This document shows positions 46,012 through 56,603 of a stretch of 64,000 bases of DNA, in pieces. Source of the stretch: Colwellia sp. (GTDB lineage Bacteria; Pseudomonadota; Gammaproteobacteria; Enterobacterales; Alteromonadaceae); NCBI GenBank assembly GCA_020630795.1, contig JAHDIK010000003.1:268409-332408 (forward strand), in the 5' to 3' direction. Made by a program: the position numbers and the translations under genes. The notes below the pieces were generated by a model. That model made no database searches. It was not told the DNA's origin and saw only the letters and a list, made by a program, of their open reading frames with translations. How positions within the stretch are numbered: position 1 is the first letter of the stretch; each line of letters opens with the position of its first letter.

Positions 46012-47652
46012 TTATCTTGCTGATTTAAAGTAGTTCAATAGGCCATAGGTTGAACTATCAAGGTTATCGCTAACAGTATCTGAGGTTAACTCAGCTTGAA
46101 TTTTGTTTGCTAAACCTTTACCTAGCTCAACACCCCATTGGTCAAACGAACATATTTGCAACAAGATCCCTTGTACAAATATTTTGTGTTCATATAACGC
46201 AATTAAGCTACCTAATGCTTTAGGTGTTAATTTTTGCATTAATATAGTGTTTGAAGGGCGGTTACCTTTATGAACCTTATGTGGTGCCACTTTATCAATA
46301 TCGCTAGGTGACATACCTTTTGCGGTAAGTTCTTCTCGTACTTGTTCTTCTGTTACACCTTGCATTAATGCTTGAGTTTGTGCGAAAAAGTTCGACATCA
46401 AAATCTCATGGTGATTATTAACGGGGATCAAGCTTTGAACTGAACCAATAAAGTCAGCAGGTACAATGGTATTGCCTTGGTGTAAATATTGGTAAAACGC
46501 ATGTTGCCCATTAATACCAATTTCCCCCCAAAGTGCAGGGACTGTAGTGTACTCAATAGCTTCACCATCCCAAGAAGTAGATTTACCATTACTTTCCATC
46601 TCTGCTTGCTGTAAGTATGCAGGAAGCATATGTAATGATTGATCGTACGGTAAAATAACTTGAGATTGCGAACCTAAGAAAGTGGTATTCCACAAGCTTA
46701 ACAGACCCATAATAACCGGTGCATTGTTTTCAAGTGGCGTTTCACAAAAGTGCTTGTCCATTTCGTTAGCACCTTCAAGTAGCGCAACAAAATTTTCAAA
46801 GCCAAGGTAAATCGCAATAGGTAAACCTATTGTTGACCATAACGAAAATCTTCCGCCAACCCAGTCCCACATGTCAAAAATGTTTTCTTCTGCAATACCA
46901 AATGCAGTGGCTTTTTCTTTGTTTGATGATACAGCAACAAAGTGTTTTGCAATTGCATTTTTGTCAAACGCTGCAGCAACTAACCACTCCATTGCTGTTG
47001 TAGCGTTAGTCATGGTTTCTGATGTAGTGAACGTTTTACTTGAAACGACAAATAGCGTTGTTTCAGGGTTTAATGGACGTAATACGTTAGCAATTTGAGT
47101 ACCGTCTACATTTGATACGTAATGCACTTGAATATCATTGTTAGCATATTCATTTAAGGCATCAGTAACCATTTGAGGGCCAAGGTTTGAACCACCCACA
47201 CCAATGCTTACTACGTCAGTAATGCATTCACCTGAGTAACCTAACCATTCTCCGTAACGCACTTTATCGCTAAAGGCTTTTACGTGATTTAATGCTTTTT
47301 GTACGTCTTCATTAACATTTTCGCCGTCAACTAACGTTGGCTTATTAGAGCGATTACGAAGAGCAGTATGTAATACTGCTCTATCTTCAGTTTTGTTAAT
47401 ACGCTCACCGGAAAACATTTTTGAACGCCATCCTTCTACATCGCAATCTTTAGCTAAATCTAGAAGTAGGGCGCGTGTTTCATCAGACATTAAGTTTTTA
47501 GAGTAATCGAATAAAAACTGCGGTGCTTTTATTGAAAACTTTGAAAAACGTTCACTATCGTTAGCAAATAAATCAACCATATGCTGTTGCTTCATTTCTT
47601 CAGCGTGAGCATCTAGTTTTTGCCAACTTGGCAGTGATGTTCTTGATGTCAT
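46012..47652 (-). CDS. pgi: Glucose-6-phosphate isomerase
   Basis: The 546-residue enzyme matches the E. coli length (549) and shows SIGVGGSNLGPQMV, VVSSKTFTTSETMTNA, GGRFSLWSTIGLPIA, and QLTP-type ending motifs including FDQWGVELGK. It converts fructose 6-phosphate from the transketolase/transaldolase steps to glucose 6-phosphate. The gene lies 34 nt downstream of tkt and 51 nt upstream of galM. Confidence 0.95.
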   Translation of the reverse strand: MTSRTSLPSWQKLDAHAEEMKQQHMVDLFANDSERFSKFSIKAPQFLFDYSKNLMSDETRALLLDLAKDCDVEGWRSKMFSGERINKTEDRAVLHTALRNRSNKPTLVDGENVNEDVQKALNHVKAFSDKVRYGEWLGYSGECITDVVSIGVGGSNLGPQMVTDALNEYANNDIQVHYVSNVDGTQIANVLRPLNPETTLFVVSSKTFTTSETMTNATTAMEWLVAAAFDKNAIAKHFVAVSSNKEKATAFGIAEENIFDMWDWVGGRFSLWSTIGLPIAIYLGFENFVALLEGANEMDKHFCETPLENNAPVIMGLLSLWNTTFLGSQSQVILPYDQSLHMLPAYLQQAEMESNGKSTSWDGEAIEYTTVPALWGEIGINGQHAFYQYLHQGNTIVPADFIGSVQSLIPVNNHHEILMSNFFAQTQALMQGVTEEQVREELTAKGMSPSDIDKVAPHKVHKGNRPSNTILMQKLTPKALGSLIALYEHKIFVQGILLQICSFDQWGVELGKGLANKIQAELTSDTVSDNLDSSTYGLLNYFKSAR

Positions 47653-47686
47653 TTTTTATCTCCGTTTACTACTATGTCCGATGTAA

Positions 47687-49696
47687 TTAAGCGTTTACGT
47701 TGTCAAAGCTAAGCGCAGTTTTAACAATGTTTTCAACTGTAAAACCAAAGTGTTCAAGTAATACGTTACCAGGAGCTGACTCACCAAAGGTACTCATACC
47801 GATGATCTTACCGCTACGACCAACGTATTTATGCCAGTAATCTACATGAGATGTTTCAATAGCAATAATTGATGTTACTGAACTTGGTAATACCGATTCT
47901 TTGTATGACTCGTCTTGCGCGTCAAATACGTTTGTACAAGGCATTGATACAACACGTACCGCAACACCTTTAGCTGTAAGTTCTTCAGCTGCTTGAACAG
48001 TAACACCTACTTCTGAACCTGTAGCGATTAAGATAACGTCTGGCGTACCAGCACTATCTTTTAAGATGTAACCACCTTTTTCAATGCTTGCAAGTTGTGA
48101 AGCATCGCGGTCTTGATGAGGTAAGCCTTGACGACTAAATACAAGCGCAGACGGTGCGTCTTGTCTAATTACCGCTGATTTCCACGCTACTGCTGACTCA
48201 ACAGCGTCACAAGGGCGCCATGTTTGTAGGTTTGGTGTCATACGTAAGTTTGATAATTGCTCGATAGGCTGATGCGTTGGACCGTCTTCACCTTGACCGA
48301 TTGAATCATGCGTATACACGAATATGTTTTGAATGCCCATTAACGCAGACATTCTTACTGCGTTACGTGCGTATTCCATAAACATTAGGAATGTAGCGCC
48401 GTAGTTGATGAAACCATCATGAAGAGAAATACCATTCATGATACCGCTCATACCAAATTCACGCACGCCGTAGAACAAGTAGTTACCATCAGCATCATCA
48501 GCTGAAATACCTTTAGAGCCAGACCATAATGTTAGGTTAGAGCCAGCTAAATCGGCAGAACCACCTAGTAATTCTGGTAATAGCTTACCGAATGCTTCAA
48601 TCGTGTTTTGTGATGCTTTACGACTTGCGATGTTTTGCGCGTCTTCTTGAGATTTAGCGATAAACTTGTCTGCTTCTTCTACAAAGTTTGCAGGAAGTTC
48701 TTTGTCGATTACACGACGTTTGAATTCAGCCGCTAGTTCTGGGTGAGCAGCTTGGTATGCTTCAAATTTAGCGTTCCAAATGGCTTCTTTTTCAGCGCCT
48801 TTCGTTTTACCGTCCCAACCAGCGTATACGTCAGCAGGAATTTCAAACGGAGCGTGATCCCATTTTAAGAATTCACGTGCCGCTGCGATTTCTTCATCAC
48901 CTAATGGTGCGCCGTGACAATCGTGAGAACCCGATTTGTTTGGTGAACCAAAACCAATAATTGTTTTACAACAAATCATTGTTGGCTTGTCTGTTACTGA
49001 TTTAGCTTCTGAAATTGCTTTTTGAATTTGTTCTGGATCGTGTCCGTCTACACCACTGATTACGTGCCAGCCGTATGATTCGAAACGCGCAGGCGTGTCA
49101 TCTGTAAACCAACCTTCAACATGTCCGTCGATTGAAATACCGTTATCATCCCAAAACGCGATTAGCTTACCTAAACCTAAAGTACCTGCTAATGAACATG
49201 CTTCGTGAGAAATACCTTCCATTAAACAACCGTCGCCTAAAAAGCAGTAGGTGTAGTGATCAACAATATCAAAATCAGGACGGTTGAAGTGTGCTGCTAA
49301 GGTGTTTTCAGCAATCGCCATACCTACAGCGTTTGAAACACCAGCGCCTAGAGGACCTGTTGTTGTTTCTACACCTGGAGTGTAACCGTATTCTGGATGA
49401 CCAGGCGTTTTAGAATGTAATTGTCTAAATTGTGCTAATTCACCAATTGGTAGGTCGTATCCACTAAGGTGCAATAGTGAATAAATTAACATTGAACCAT
49501 GACCATTACTTAGAATAAATCGGTCACGATCAACCCAGTTAGGATTTGATGGGTTGTGATTTAGATTATCGTTCCAAAGTACTTCGGCGATATCTGCCAT
49601 GCCCATAGGTGCACCTGGGTGGCCAGATTTTGCTTTTTGAACGGCGTCCATACTTAGAGCACGGATGGCGTTAGCTAAGTGTTGTCGAGAAGTCAT
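47687..49696 (-). CDS. tkt: Transketolase
   Basis: The Met at 49696 is chosen because CAGGAAAC lies just upstream; it gives 669 residues, close to the family norm. It has [31 protein letters not shown], the thiamine-diphosphate motif GDGCLMEG...WDDN, and FTHDS-like [21 protein letters not shown]. It transfers two-carbon units between xylulose 5-phosphate and aldose phosphates. About 180 bp and a terminator separate it from tal, so it may have its own promoter. Confidence 0.95.
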   Translation of the reverse strand: MTSRQHLANAIRALSMDAVQKAKSGHPGAPMGMADIAEVLWNDNLNHNPSNPNWVDRDRFILSNGHGSMLIYSLLHLSGYDLPIGELAQFRQLHSKTPGHPEYGYTPGVETTTGPLGAGVSNAVGMAIAENTLAAHFNRPDFDIVDHYTYCFLGDGCLMEGISHEACSLAGTLGLGKLIAFWDDNGISIDGHVEGWFTDDTPARFESYGWHVISGVDGHDPEQIQKAISEAKSVTDKPTMICCKTIIGFGSPNKSGSHDCHGAPLGDEEIAAAREFLKWDHAPFEIPADVYAGWDGKTKGAEKEAIWNAKFEAYQAAHPELAAEFKRRVIDKELPANFVEEADKFIAKSQEDAQNIASRKASQNTIEAFGKLLPELLGGSADLAGSNLTLWSGSKGISADDADGNYLFYGVREFGMSGIMNGISLHDGFINYGATFLMFMEYARNAVRMSALMGIQNIFVYTHDSIGQGEDGPTHQPIEQLSNLRMTPNLQTWRPCDAVESAVAWKSAVIRQDAPSALVFSRQGLPHQDRDASQLASIEKGGYILKDSAGTPDVILIATGSEVGVTVQAAEELTAKGVAVRVVSMPCTNVFDAQDESYKESVLPSSVTSIIAIETSHVDYWHKYVGRSGKIIGMSTFGESAPGNVLLEHFGFTVENIVKTALSFDNVNA

Positions 49697-49866
49697 AGTT
49701 GTTTCCTGTTTGATGGATTGTTTCAATTTTTACCTTTTTTAAAAGGTATTAAGGAATATAATTTTTATTATGGTGTTTTAACGTTAGGTTAATGAGAATA
49801 AACGAGAAACTTAACTAAAAACACATTTTTTGAAGTTTTTATTTACATTTTGCTTGAGTAAGCAAA

Positions 49867-49898
49867 AAGCCCATTACAATGAGTATTGCAATGGGCTT
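49867..49898 (-). terminator. Terminator after tal
   Basis: On the minus strand a 14-bp stem with one G-U pair (AAGCCCATTGCAAT, loop ACTC) ends in CTTTTTGC, a few nt after the tal stop codon. Confidence 0.85.
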
Positions 49899-49903
49899 AA
49901 TTT

Positions 49904-50842
49904 TTATTTAACTAACGCTGCTACCAAGTCTTCTAATATGCGTTGGTCAACAGCGAACTTGCGAATACCTTCTGATAATTTTTCAGAAGCCATTGCGTCT
50001 TCGTTATGTTGCCATGCAAATGTTTCAGCCGTTAATGGAACAATATCTGCTTTAGACTTTGTTTCAATGTTGTCGGTTGAAAGCTTAGTTTCTAACGTAC
50101 CTTCAGTATTTTGAAGCTCAGTTAGAAGAGCAGGTGAGATGGTTAATAAATCACAACCAGCTAGTTCAATAATTTCGCCAGTATTTCTGAAGCTAGCGCC
50201 CATTACAACCGTTTCATAACCGTAAGTTTTGTAATAGTTGTAAATACCTGTTACCGAAATAACACCTGGATCTTCAGCACCAACAAAGTCTTTACCTTCT
50301 TTCGCTTTGTACCAGTCTAGAATTCGACCAACAAAAGGAGAAATAAGTGTTACGTTTGCTTCAGCACACGCTACTGCTTGAGCTTTACTGAATAATAACG
50401 TTAGGTTACAACAAATGCCTTCTTTCTCTAGTTGCTCAGCGGCTTTAATACCTTGCCATGTAGAAGCAAGTTTAATTAAAACACGGTCTTTTGAAATTCC
50501 AGCTTCTTCATAAAGTGCAATTAATTTGCGGCCTTTTTCGATACTTGCTTGTGTGTCAAACGACAAACGCGCATCTACTTCACTTGAAATGCGACCCGGA
50601 ATAATCTTTAGAATTTCACAACCAAAGTTAACAATAAGTTGATCACATACGTCATCAATATTGTTGCCTGCTTTTTCAATAGCAGCATCAATTAAATGCT
50701 TGTATTGAGGTAATTTTGCAGCTTGTAAAATAAGAGAAGGGTTTGTAGTAGCATCTACAGGGTTTAATGCTTTAATGGAATCAACATCGCCACTGTCAGC
50801 AACAACAACAGTCACTTGTTTCAATTGTTCTAATAAATTCAT
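49904..50842 (-). CDS. tal: Transaldolase
   Basis: The 312-residue TIM-barrel enzyme has [27 protein letters not shown] and the Schiff-base lysine in [44 protein letters not shown] is a further signature. It moves a three-carbon unit from sedoheptulose 7-phosphate to glyceraldehyde 3-phosphate. It lies 137 bp downstream of xylA in the same direction. Confidence 0.95.
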   Translation of the reverse strand: MNLLEQLKQVTVVVADSGDVDSIKALNPVDATTNPSLILQAAKLPQYKHLIDAAIEKAGNNIDDVCDQLIVNFGCEILKIIPGRISSEVDARLSFDTQASIEKGRKLIALYEEAGISKDRVLIKLASTWQGIKAAEQLEKEGICCNLTLLFSKAQAVACAEANVTLISPFVGRILDWYKAKEGKDFVGAEDPGVISVTGIYNYYKTYGYETVVMGASFRNTGEIIELAGCDLLTISPALLTELQNTEGTLETKLSTDNIETKSKADIVPLTAETFAWQHNEDAMASEKLSEGIRKFAVDQRILEDLVAALVK

Positions 50843-50979
50843 AGGAGCTCTATAACATGGGTTAACGTGATTTTAATACAGTGTAATTCAACGATGTTTG
50901 CAGGTATAGACCTTTTTCAGCTATACCTGCAAAAATTTTGAATAAGATATATTGATTAAATATTACTTAACACAAAGGC

Positions 50980-52296
50980 TTAAACGTAACGGTTAACAAT
51001 ATTTTCTAATAACTCTTGACGACCTGAAACTTGTTTAGGGTTTAAATCTTTTTCAAGAACTAATTTAGACAAGCTTTCTAAGCTGTGATCACCTGTCATG
51101 ATGCTTTGACCTAATTCAGTTTTCCAACCTGCGTAGCGTTGCTCAACAAAGTTTGATAACGGCGCATCTTCAATCATTTTAGCTGCATTTAGTAACGACT
51201 TAGCCATTGTGTCCATACCACCGATGTGACCGATAAATAAATCATCGCGTTCACATGATTGACGACGTAATTTAGTATCAAAGTTAAAGCCACCAGTAGT
51301 TAAACCACCCGCTTTAAGAATTTCGTACATTACTAATGAACATTCAGCAACATCGTTAGGGAATTGGTCTGTATCCCAACCGTTTTGCATGTCGCCGCGG
51401 TTAGCGTCAACACTACCCATAATGCCTTCTGCACACGCTGTAGCAATTTCGTGGTGGAAACTATGACCAGCTAGTGTAGCGTGGTTTGCTTCAATGTTAA
51501 CTTTAACTTCATCTTGAATGCCGTGCTTATGTAAAAAGCCAGCAACAGTTGCTGTGTCGTAGTCGTATTGATGCTTAGTTGGTTCTTGAGGCTTAGGTTC
51601 AATAAGTAATGTACCTTTAAAACCGATTTTATGTTTATGTTCAATCACCATTTTAAGGAAGCGTGCGTATTGTTCGCCTTCTTGCTTAAGGTCAGTGTTT
51701 AATAAAGAATCATAACCTTCACGACCACCCCAAAGTACGTAGTTTTCTCCGCCTAAACGGTGCGTTACGTCCATTGCGTGTTTTACTTGTGCAGCAGCAT
51801 AGGCAAATAGCTCTGGGTTAGGATTAGTTGAACCACCAGCACAAAAACGCTCGTTAGAGAATAAGTTTGCTGTACCCCATAAAAGTTGAGTACCAGTACG
51901 CGCCATTTCTTTTTCAAAAATGTCTGCAATGTGATTAACGTTTGAGTGGAACTCTTTTAATGAAGAACCTTCTGGCGCAATGTCAGCATCGTGAAAACAA
52001 AAGTAAGGCACACCAAGTTTTTCGAAAAATTCAAAAGCAACTTTCGCTTTTTGCTCTGCTAGTTCTAATTGATTGCCTGTTGGTTGGATCCAAGGGCGCT
52101 CAAATGTACCTGCACCAAATATATCTGAACCAGCCCAACAAAAGTTGTGCCAGTAACATGCGGCAAAACGCAGGTGTTCTTTCATTGTTTTACCAAGTAC
52201 TACTTGGTTTTCGTCGTAATAGCGAAAAGCTAATGGGTTTGTTGAATTTTCGCCTTCGAACTTTATTTTGTTTACGTTTTCAAAAAATTGGCTCAT
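50980..52296 (-). CDS. xylA: Xylose isomerase
   Basis: The 438-residue protein is a class II xylose isomerase (E. coli XylA has 440). The active-site His is in [12 protein letters not shown], metal ligands lie in [35 protein letters not shown] and [33 protein letters not shown] completes the set. It converts xylose to xylulose. The ATG follows a CGGAG ribosome-binding site and lies 90 bp after xylB. Confidence 0.96.
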   Translation of the reverse strand: MSQFFENVNKIKFEGENSTNPLAFRYYDENQVVLGKTMKEHLRFAACYWHNFCWAGSDIFGAGTFERPWIQPTGNQLELAEQKAKVAFEFFEKLGVPYFCFHDADIAPEGSSLKEFHSNVNHIADIFEKEMARTGTQLLWGTANLFSNERFCAGGSTNPNPELFAYAAAQVKHAMDVTHRLGGENYVLWGGREGYDSLLNTDLKQEGEQYARFLKMVIEHKHKIGFKGTLLIEPKPQEPTKHQYDYDTATVAGFLHKHGIQDEVKVNIEANHATLAGHSFHHEIATACAEGIMGSVDANRGDMQNGWDTDQFPNDVAECSLVMYEILKAGGLTTGGFNFDTKLRRQSCERDDLFIGHIGGMDTMAKSLLNAAKMIEDAPLSNFVEQRYAGWKTELGQSIMTGDHSLESLSKLVLEKDLNPKQVSGRQELLENIVNRYV

Positions 52297-52386
52297 GGTT
52301 ATCTCCGATTTTACATTGTTGTTTAAATATTTAGACTTGGTGTTGTTTGAATTACCAAGGTACTGATTATCAATAAGTATGATTAG

Positions 52387-53844
52387 TTAAAACGTGTCTT
52401 TTAACGCTTGGTATAAAGACTTATATGTTTGGTATTGCTTGTGGTAGTAGTCAGCCATTACTGGATCGCTTTCAATAACCTCAGTAATTTTTCCTGCTTT
52501 ACATACACTACTTGCTGCCTCGCCTGTTACCGCAATTCTGGCTAATCGAGCGGCACCAAAAGCTGGACCTACTTCACCACCTTCACGATATGTAAGAGGG
52601 CGATTTAATACGCTTGCAAGAATTTTTCCCCAAAGCGGGCTACGAGCACCCCCACCAATTACAGACACAACATCTATTTGGGTTCCTGAATCGAGAAGTA
52701 CTTGTTGACCGTCTGCAAATGCAAAGGCGACACCTTCTAATACTGCACGGCCAAGTGTTGCGTTAGATGTAGAGTGAGTAAGGCCGAAAAATACGCCTTT
52801 CGCTGCTGGGTTATTATGAGGTGTACGTTCGCCTGATAAATAAGGTAAAAACGTAACATCACACGGTTGTGAAAAATCTTGTTTTGCAACTTCATCAAGA
52901 AGCGATTTTTCGTCCTTAAATCCTGTAAGTTCAGTTACCCAACTTAGGCAACTCGCAGCACTTAAAATCACAGACATTTGATGCCATGTGTTTGGAATAC
53001 AGTGACAGAAGGTGTGTACAGCGCCTTCTGGATTTGGTTGATAAGATTCTGTAGCTACAAAGTAAACACCAGACGTACCAAGTGAAATAAAAGCTTCATT
53101 TGGATTTATTACACCAACGCCCGCAGCTCCACCAGCATTATCGCCAGCACCTGCAGCAACTGGAACACACTCCATCCCCCAAGCTTGAGCAACGTTTGGA
53201 GATAAATGCCCTGTAATGTCTGTTCCTTCAAACAGGGTAGGCATATGTGATTCCGTTAGATTTGTTAGCGTTAACATTTCTTTTGACCAAGAGCGCTTTG
53301 ATACGTCTAACCATAAAGTACCTGCGCTGTCAGACATGTCAGACGCAAAGTCGCCAGTCATTAAAAATCGTAAATAGTCTTTAGGGAGTAAGACTTTTGC
53401 CACTTTTGCAAATAGCTCGGGTTCATGCTTTTTCATCCAAACTAATTTAGGAGCAGTAAAACCTGGCATAGCGATATTACCGGTTACTTGTCGGCTTTCT
53501 GAAAAGTTTGCTTCAATTTCTTTACATTCTTCTTCGCTACGCCCGTCGTTCCACAGAATCGCAGGGCGAATAATATTGTTATCTGAATCGAGCATTGTCG
53601 CGCCATGCATTTGCCCAGCGATACTGATACCTTTAACGCTTGATACAATGTCAGGGTGGTTGGTTTTTAATTCAGCCATCGCCAAATTTGTCGCTTTCCA
53701 CCAATCAGCGGGATCTTGCTCAGACCATAAATTTTTAGGTCGAGATACATCTAACGAGGCAGATGCTTGCGCAGCAATGTTTTCGTTGTTGTCTAAAACA
53801 ACAATTTTTACACCAGAGGTGCCTAAATCTATTCCTAGGTACAT
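52387..53844 (-). CDS. xylB: Xylulokinase
   Basis: The 485-residue FGGY kinase starts MYLGIDLGTSGVKIVVLD and has SIAGQMHGATMLD, the Trp-Asn-Asp-Gly-Arg (WNDGRS) motif, DMSDSAGTLWLD, GAGDNAGGAAGVG and SLGTSGVYFVA, as in E. coli XylB (484 residues). It phosphorylates xylulose to xylulose 5-phosphate. It is first in the minus-strand operon and its start is 25 bp from the xyl-box-like palindrome. No xylose transporter gene is in the operon. Confidence 0.96.
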   Translation of the reverse strand: MYLGIDLGTSGVKIVVLDNNENIAAQASASLDVSRPKNLWSEQDPADWWKATNLAMAELKTNHPDIVSSVKGISIAGQMHGATMLDSDNNIIRPAILWNDGRSEEECKEIEANFSESRQVTGNIAMPGFTAPKLVWMKKHEPELFAKVAKVLLPKDYLRFLMTGDFASDMSDSAGTLWLDVSKRSWSKEMLTLTNLTESHMPTLFEGTDITGHLSPNVAQAWGMECVPVAAGAGDNAGGAAGVGVINPNEAFISLGTSGVYFVATESYQPNPEGAVHTFCHCIPNTWHQMSVILSAASCLSWVTELTGFKDEKSLLDEVAKQDFSQPCDVTFLPYLSGERTPHNNPAAKGVFFGLTHSTSNATLGRAVLEGVAFAFADGQQVLLDSGTQIDVVSVIGGGARSPLWGKILASVLNRPLTYREGGEVGPAFGAARLARIAVTGEAASSVCKAGKITEVIESDPVMADYYHKQYQTYKSLYQALKDTF

Positions 53845-53868
53845 ATGATTTACCCGTTTGTTGTAGTT

Positions 53869-53884
53869 ATGTTAGCGCTAACAT
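53869..53884. promoter_or_regulatory. xyl-box-like LacI-family operator before xylB
   Basis: ATGTTAGCGCTAACAT is a perfect 16-bp palindrome with the central CG pair typical of LacI-family operators. Its core TGTTAGCGCTAACA differs by one base from the xyl box TGGTAGCGCTAACA described in Xanthomonas. Lying 24 nt before the xylB start, it would overlap the promoter or transcript start. Confidence 0.8.
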
Positions 53885-54100
53885 TAGCACCGTTTATTTT
53901 CTCTTTCAATGTTTTTATGAACTTTAGTGTTTAACAATACTTAATAACTCGCTTTAGATTTTAATAGTTATAAAATAGATTGTTTTAAGATTGTGCTTTT
54001 AGTGGTTTCTATATAAAGTTTGATTATTGTATATGAATTTTGATTGTGTCAATGCAATCATAGTTAAACATACCGAAAACAAATTATAGTTGGGGCAATC

Positions 54101-54919
54101 ATGGGAAAAAGTTTTGCAAATCAGTTATCACAAAATTCAGGTCGTTTATTTCTAGCAACGTTAATGTTGGGAGGAGTATACGGTTGTTCTTCTGATATAG
54201 GAGTCGAAAAAAACTCAGATTGGATTGAGATGTTTAACGGTAAAGACTTATCCAATTGGAAGATTAAGTTTGCCGATGAGCGCTTAGGCGAAAATTACTT
54301 AAATACATTTCAAGTAAAAAACGGAAACCTTGTTGTTTCGTACGATAACTATGAAAAATTCGATGATAAATTTGGTCATTTGTTTTTTGAACAGCCATTT
54401 TCACACTATACCTTACAAGCAACGTATCGGTTTGTAGGCAAACAAGTAAAAGGTGGACCTGAATGGGCAATGCGTAATAATGGATTCATGATCCATGCTC
54501 AAAGTCCTGAATCGATGACGTATGAGCAAAAATTTCCTACCTCGATTGAAGTACAGTTACTTGGTGGTTTAGACAATGGTGAACGTTCAACAGCAAATAT
54601 TTGTACGCCTGATACCCATGTTGTTATTGATGGATCGCTTGTAACTGACCATTGTATTAACTCGTCGTCAAAAACATATAATGGTGACCAATGGGTGAAT
54701 GTTGAAATAGAGGTTCACGGTGACGAAAAAATTATTCACCGAGTAAATGGTGAAGAAGTTTTTAACTACAGCAAACCGCAGTACGACGCTAAACTTGCAC
54801 AATCATTTATAGCGTCAAATAAGGGGAGTGTAGCACTCAACAAAGGTTATATTGCTATACAGGCTGAAACAGCTCCTGTTGAGTTTAAAACTATTCGTAT
54901 TAAGCCTCTCGCCCAATAA
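54101..54919 (+). CDS. DUF1080 (3-keto-disaccharide hydrolase-like) lipoprotein
   Basis: The 272-residue product has an N-terminal hydrophobic segment ending GGVYGC, a probable but not ideal lipobox, so it is likely anchored in the envelope. The DUF1080 domain is clear: EMFNGKDLSNWKIKF at its start, then DDKFGHLFFEQPFSHYTLQATYRF, and a late WVNVEIEVHGDEKIIHRVNGEEVF. The family has a concanavalin-like sandwich, and members have been linked to hydrolysis of 3-keto-glycosides. It is convergent to the DUF1501 operon and may be part of the same system. The substrate is unknown. Confidence 0.82.
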   Translation: MGKSFANQLSQNSGRLFLATLMLGGVYGCSSDIGVEKNSDWIEMFNGKDLSNWKIKFADERLGENYLNTFQVKNGNLVVSYDNYEKFDDKFGHLFFEQPFSHYTLQATYRFVGKQVKGGPEWAMRNNGFMIHAQSPESMTYEQKFPTSIEVQLLGGLDNGERSTANICTPDTHVVIDGSLVTDHCINSSSKTYNGDQWVNVEIEVHGDEKIIHRVNGEEVFNYSKPQYDAKLAQSFIASNKGSVALNKGYIAIQAETAPVEFKTIRIKPLAQ

Positions 54920-55091
54920 TAAATTTACTTGTGTTACTAAAGTAAGCGTCATTCTGTTTAACAGCGTGGCGCAATGTTTCGCTAAATTATAAATACACAC
55001 TGCATTAATCGGTTGGAAGATTAGTATAGCGTTAATTACGTAATAGATTGTTGAAAGTAGTACCTTGGTTCTAATGATTTGTTAAGTATAT

Positions 55092-55119
55092 AAAAAACCA
55101 GTCGCTTGACTGGTTTTTT
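55092..55119. terminator. Bidirectional terminator
   Basis: A perfect 12-bp stem (AAAAAACCAGTC, loop GCTT, complement) lies between the convergent DUF1080 and DUF1501 genes. Confidence 0.9.
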
Positions 55120-55142
55120 ATATGTTAGGACGGGGCAGGATA

Positions 55143-56567
55143 TTAAGCTAAAATCGCTTTAACAATTTTACCGTGTACGTCGGTTAATCTGAAACGTCTA
55201 CCTTGATACTTAAAGGTTAGTTTTTCGTGGTCAACTCCCATTAGGTGCATTAACGTTGCTTGGAAGTCGTGAACGTGAACTGGATCTTTAATTATGTTGT
55301 AACCAAATTCATCTGTTTCACCGTAAACGCCCGGTTTAATACCGCCACCAGCCATCCACATAGTGAAACAACCTGGGTGATGATCTCGCCCATAGCCCGT
55401 TTCAGTTAGTTTACCTTGAGAATAGTTTGTTCGGCCAAATTCTCCGCCCCAAATTACTAAGGTATCGTCTAATAATCCACGCTGTTTTAAATCGGTTACA
55501 AGTGCAGCAGATGCTTGGTCGGTTTTCTTACAGTTTGCTTTTATTCCACCAGGTAGGCCGTCATGCTGATCCCAACCTTGGTGATAAAGTTGTGTAAATT
55601 TAACGTTGCGTTCAGCGAGTCTTCTGGCTAATAAACAATTTGCCGCATAAGTACCTGGTGTGCGCGAGTCTGGCCCGTACATGTCGAAAACCCAGTCTGG
55701 CTCGTCGCTAAAATCTGTCGCGTCGGGTACAGATTTTTGCATACGTTCAGCCATATCATATTGAGCGATACGCGACTTGATTTCATCGTCTTTCCATTTT
55801 TGATACTGCAAGTCTTGTAGTTTTCTAAAACGATCCATCATTGCACGTCTGTCACCCGTGCTTAAACCAGGAGGATTATTAAGATATAAAACAGGATCTT
55901 GTCCGCCTCTGAATTGTACGCCTTGATGGATAGAAGGTAAAAATCCGTTACCCCATAAACGAGAGTACAGAGGCTGACCGCCAGCGTTACTTGAAACCAT
56001 AACAATAAATGGTGGTAAATTAGGGTTGTCGGTGCCTAGTCCATAACTTAACCATGACCCGATACTAGGACGCCCAGCAATAGGGAAACCTGTTTGTAAA
56101 AACGTGATTGCCGGATCGTGGTTTATTACGTCAGTATGCATTGATTTAACGAAACATAGGTCGTCTACAATTTTCGCTGTATGAGGAAGCAGTTCACTTA
56201 CCCACGCGCCAGATTCACCATGCTGCTTAAAGTCAAATACCGAACGCGCAAGGGGTAATGATGTTTGTTGAGCGCTCATACCTGTTAGTACTTGTTCACC
56301 ACGAACTTCAGCGGGGAGCTCTTGGCCGTGGCGCTTGTCCAACATTGGCTTATAATCAAATGTTTCTAACTGCGACGGGCCACCACTTTGAAACAAATAA
56401 ATAACTCGTTTGGCTTTCGCTGGTTTATGAGGCGAACCTAAAATACCGTCTAAGTTTGGCCCTTGTTCTGCTGCTGCAGTTGCAGCAGCAAGGTGAGGGT
56501 AGCCGGCTAAAGCACTAGCGCCTAACCCTAACGAAGCACCTTTTAAAAATTGACGTCTGTCTATCAT
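55143..56567 (-). CDS. DUF1501-domain protein, Tat-exported
   Basis: The 474-residue protein has a strong Tat signal (MIDRRQFLKGASLGLGAS) with a hydrophobic stretch ending AATAA. The DUF1501 fold resembles sulfatases and alkaline phosphatases. Typical segments are RVIYLFQSGGPSQLETFDYKP, GRPSIGSWLSYGLG, QLYHQGWDQHD, VIWGGEFGRTNYSQG and GRDHHPGCFTMWMAGGGIKPG. In Planctomycetes these proteins are almost always paired with DUF1549/DUF1553 proteins, as here (37 nt upstream gene). The biochemical function is not established. Confidence 0.88.
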   Translation of the reverse strand: MIDRRQFLKGASLGLGASALAGYPHLAAATAAAEQGPNLDGILGSPHKPAKAKRVIYLFQSGGPSQLETFDYKPMLDKRHGQELPAEVRGEQVLTGMSAQQTSLPLARSVFDFKQHGESGAWVSELLPHTAKIVDDLCFVKSMHTDVINHDPAITFLQTGFPIAGRPSIGSWLSYGLGTDNPNLPPFIVMVSSNAGGQPLYSRLWGNGFLPSIHQGVQFRGGQDPVLYLNNPPGLSTGDRRAMMDRFRKLQDLQYQKWKDDEIKSRIAQYDMAERMQKSVPDATDFSDEPDWVFDMYGPDSRTPGTYAANCLLARRLAERNVKFTQLYHQGWDQHDGLPGGIKANCKKTDQASAALVTDLKQRGLLDDTLVIWGGEFGRTNYSQGKLTETGYGRDHHPGCFTMWMAGGGIKPGVYGETDEFGYNIIKDPVHVHDFQATLMHLMGVDHEKLTFKYQGRRFRLTDVHGKIVKAILA

Positions 56568-56603
56568 AATTATTCTCTTTACAATTCTTTCGTTAACAGT
56601 GCA

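Noticed and set aside
54040..54052. TTGATTGTGTCAA upstream of the DUF1080 gene as a second FNR box
   Set aside because: The arms are one base short of TTGAT-N4-ATCAA, so spacing and consensus both fail.
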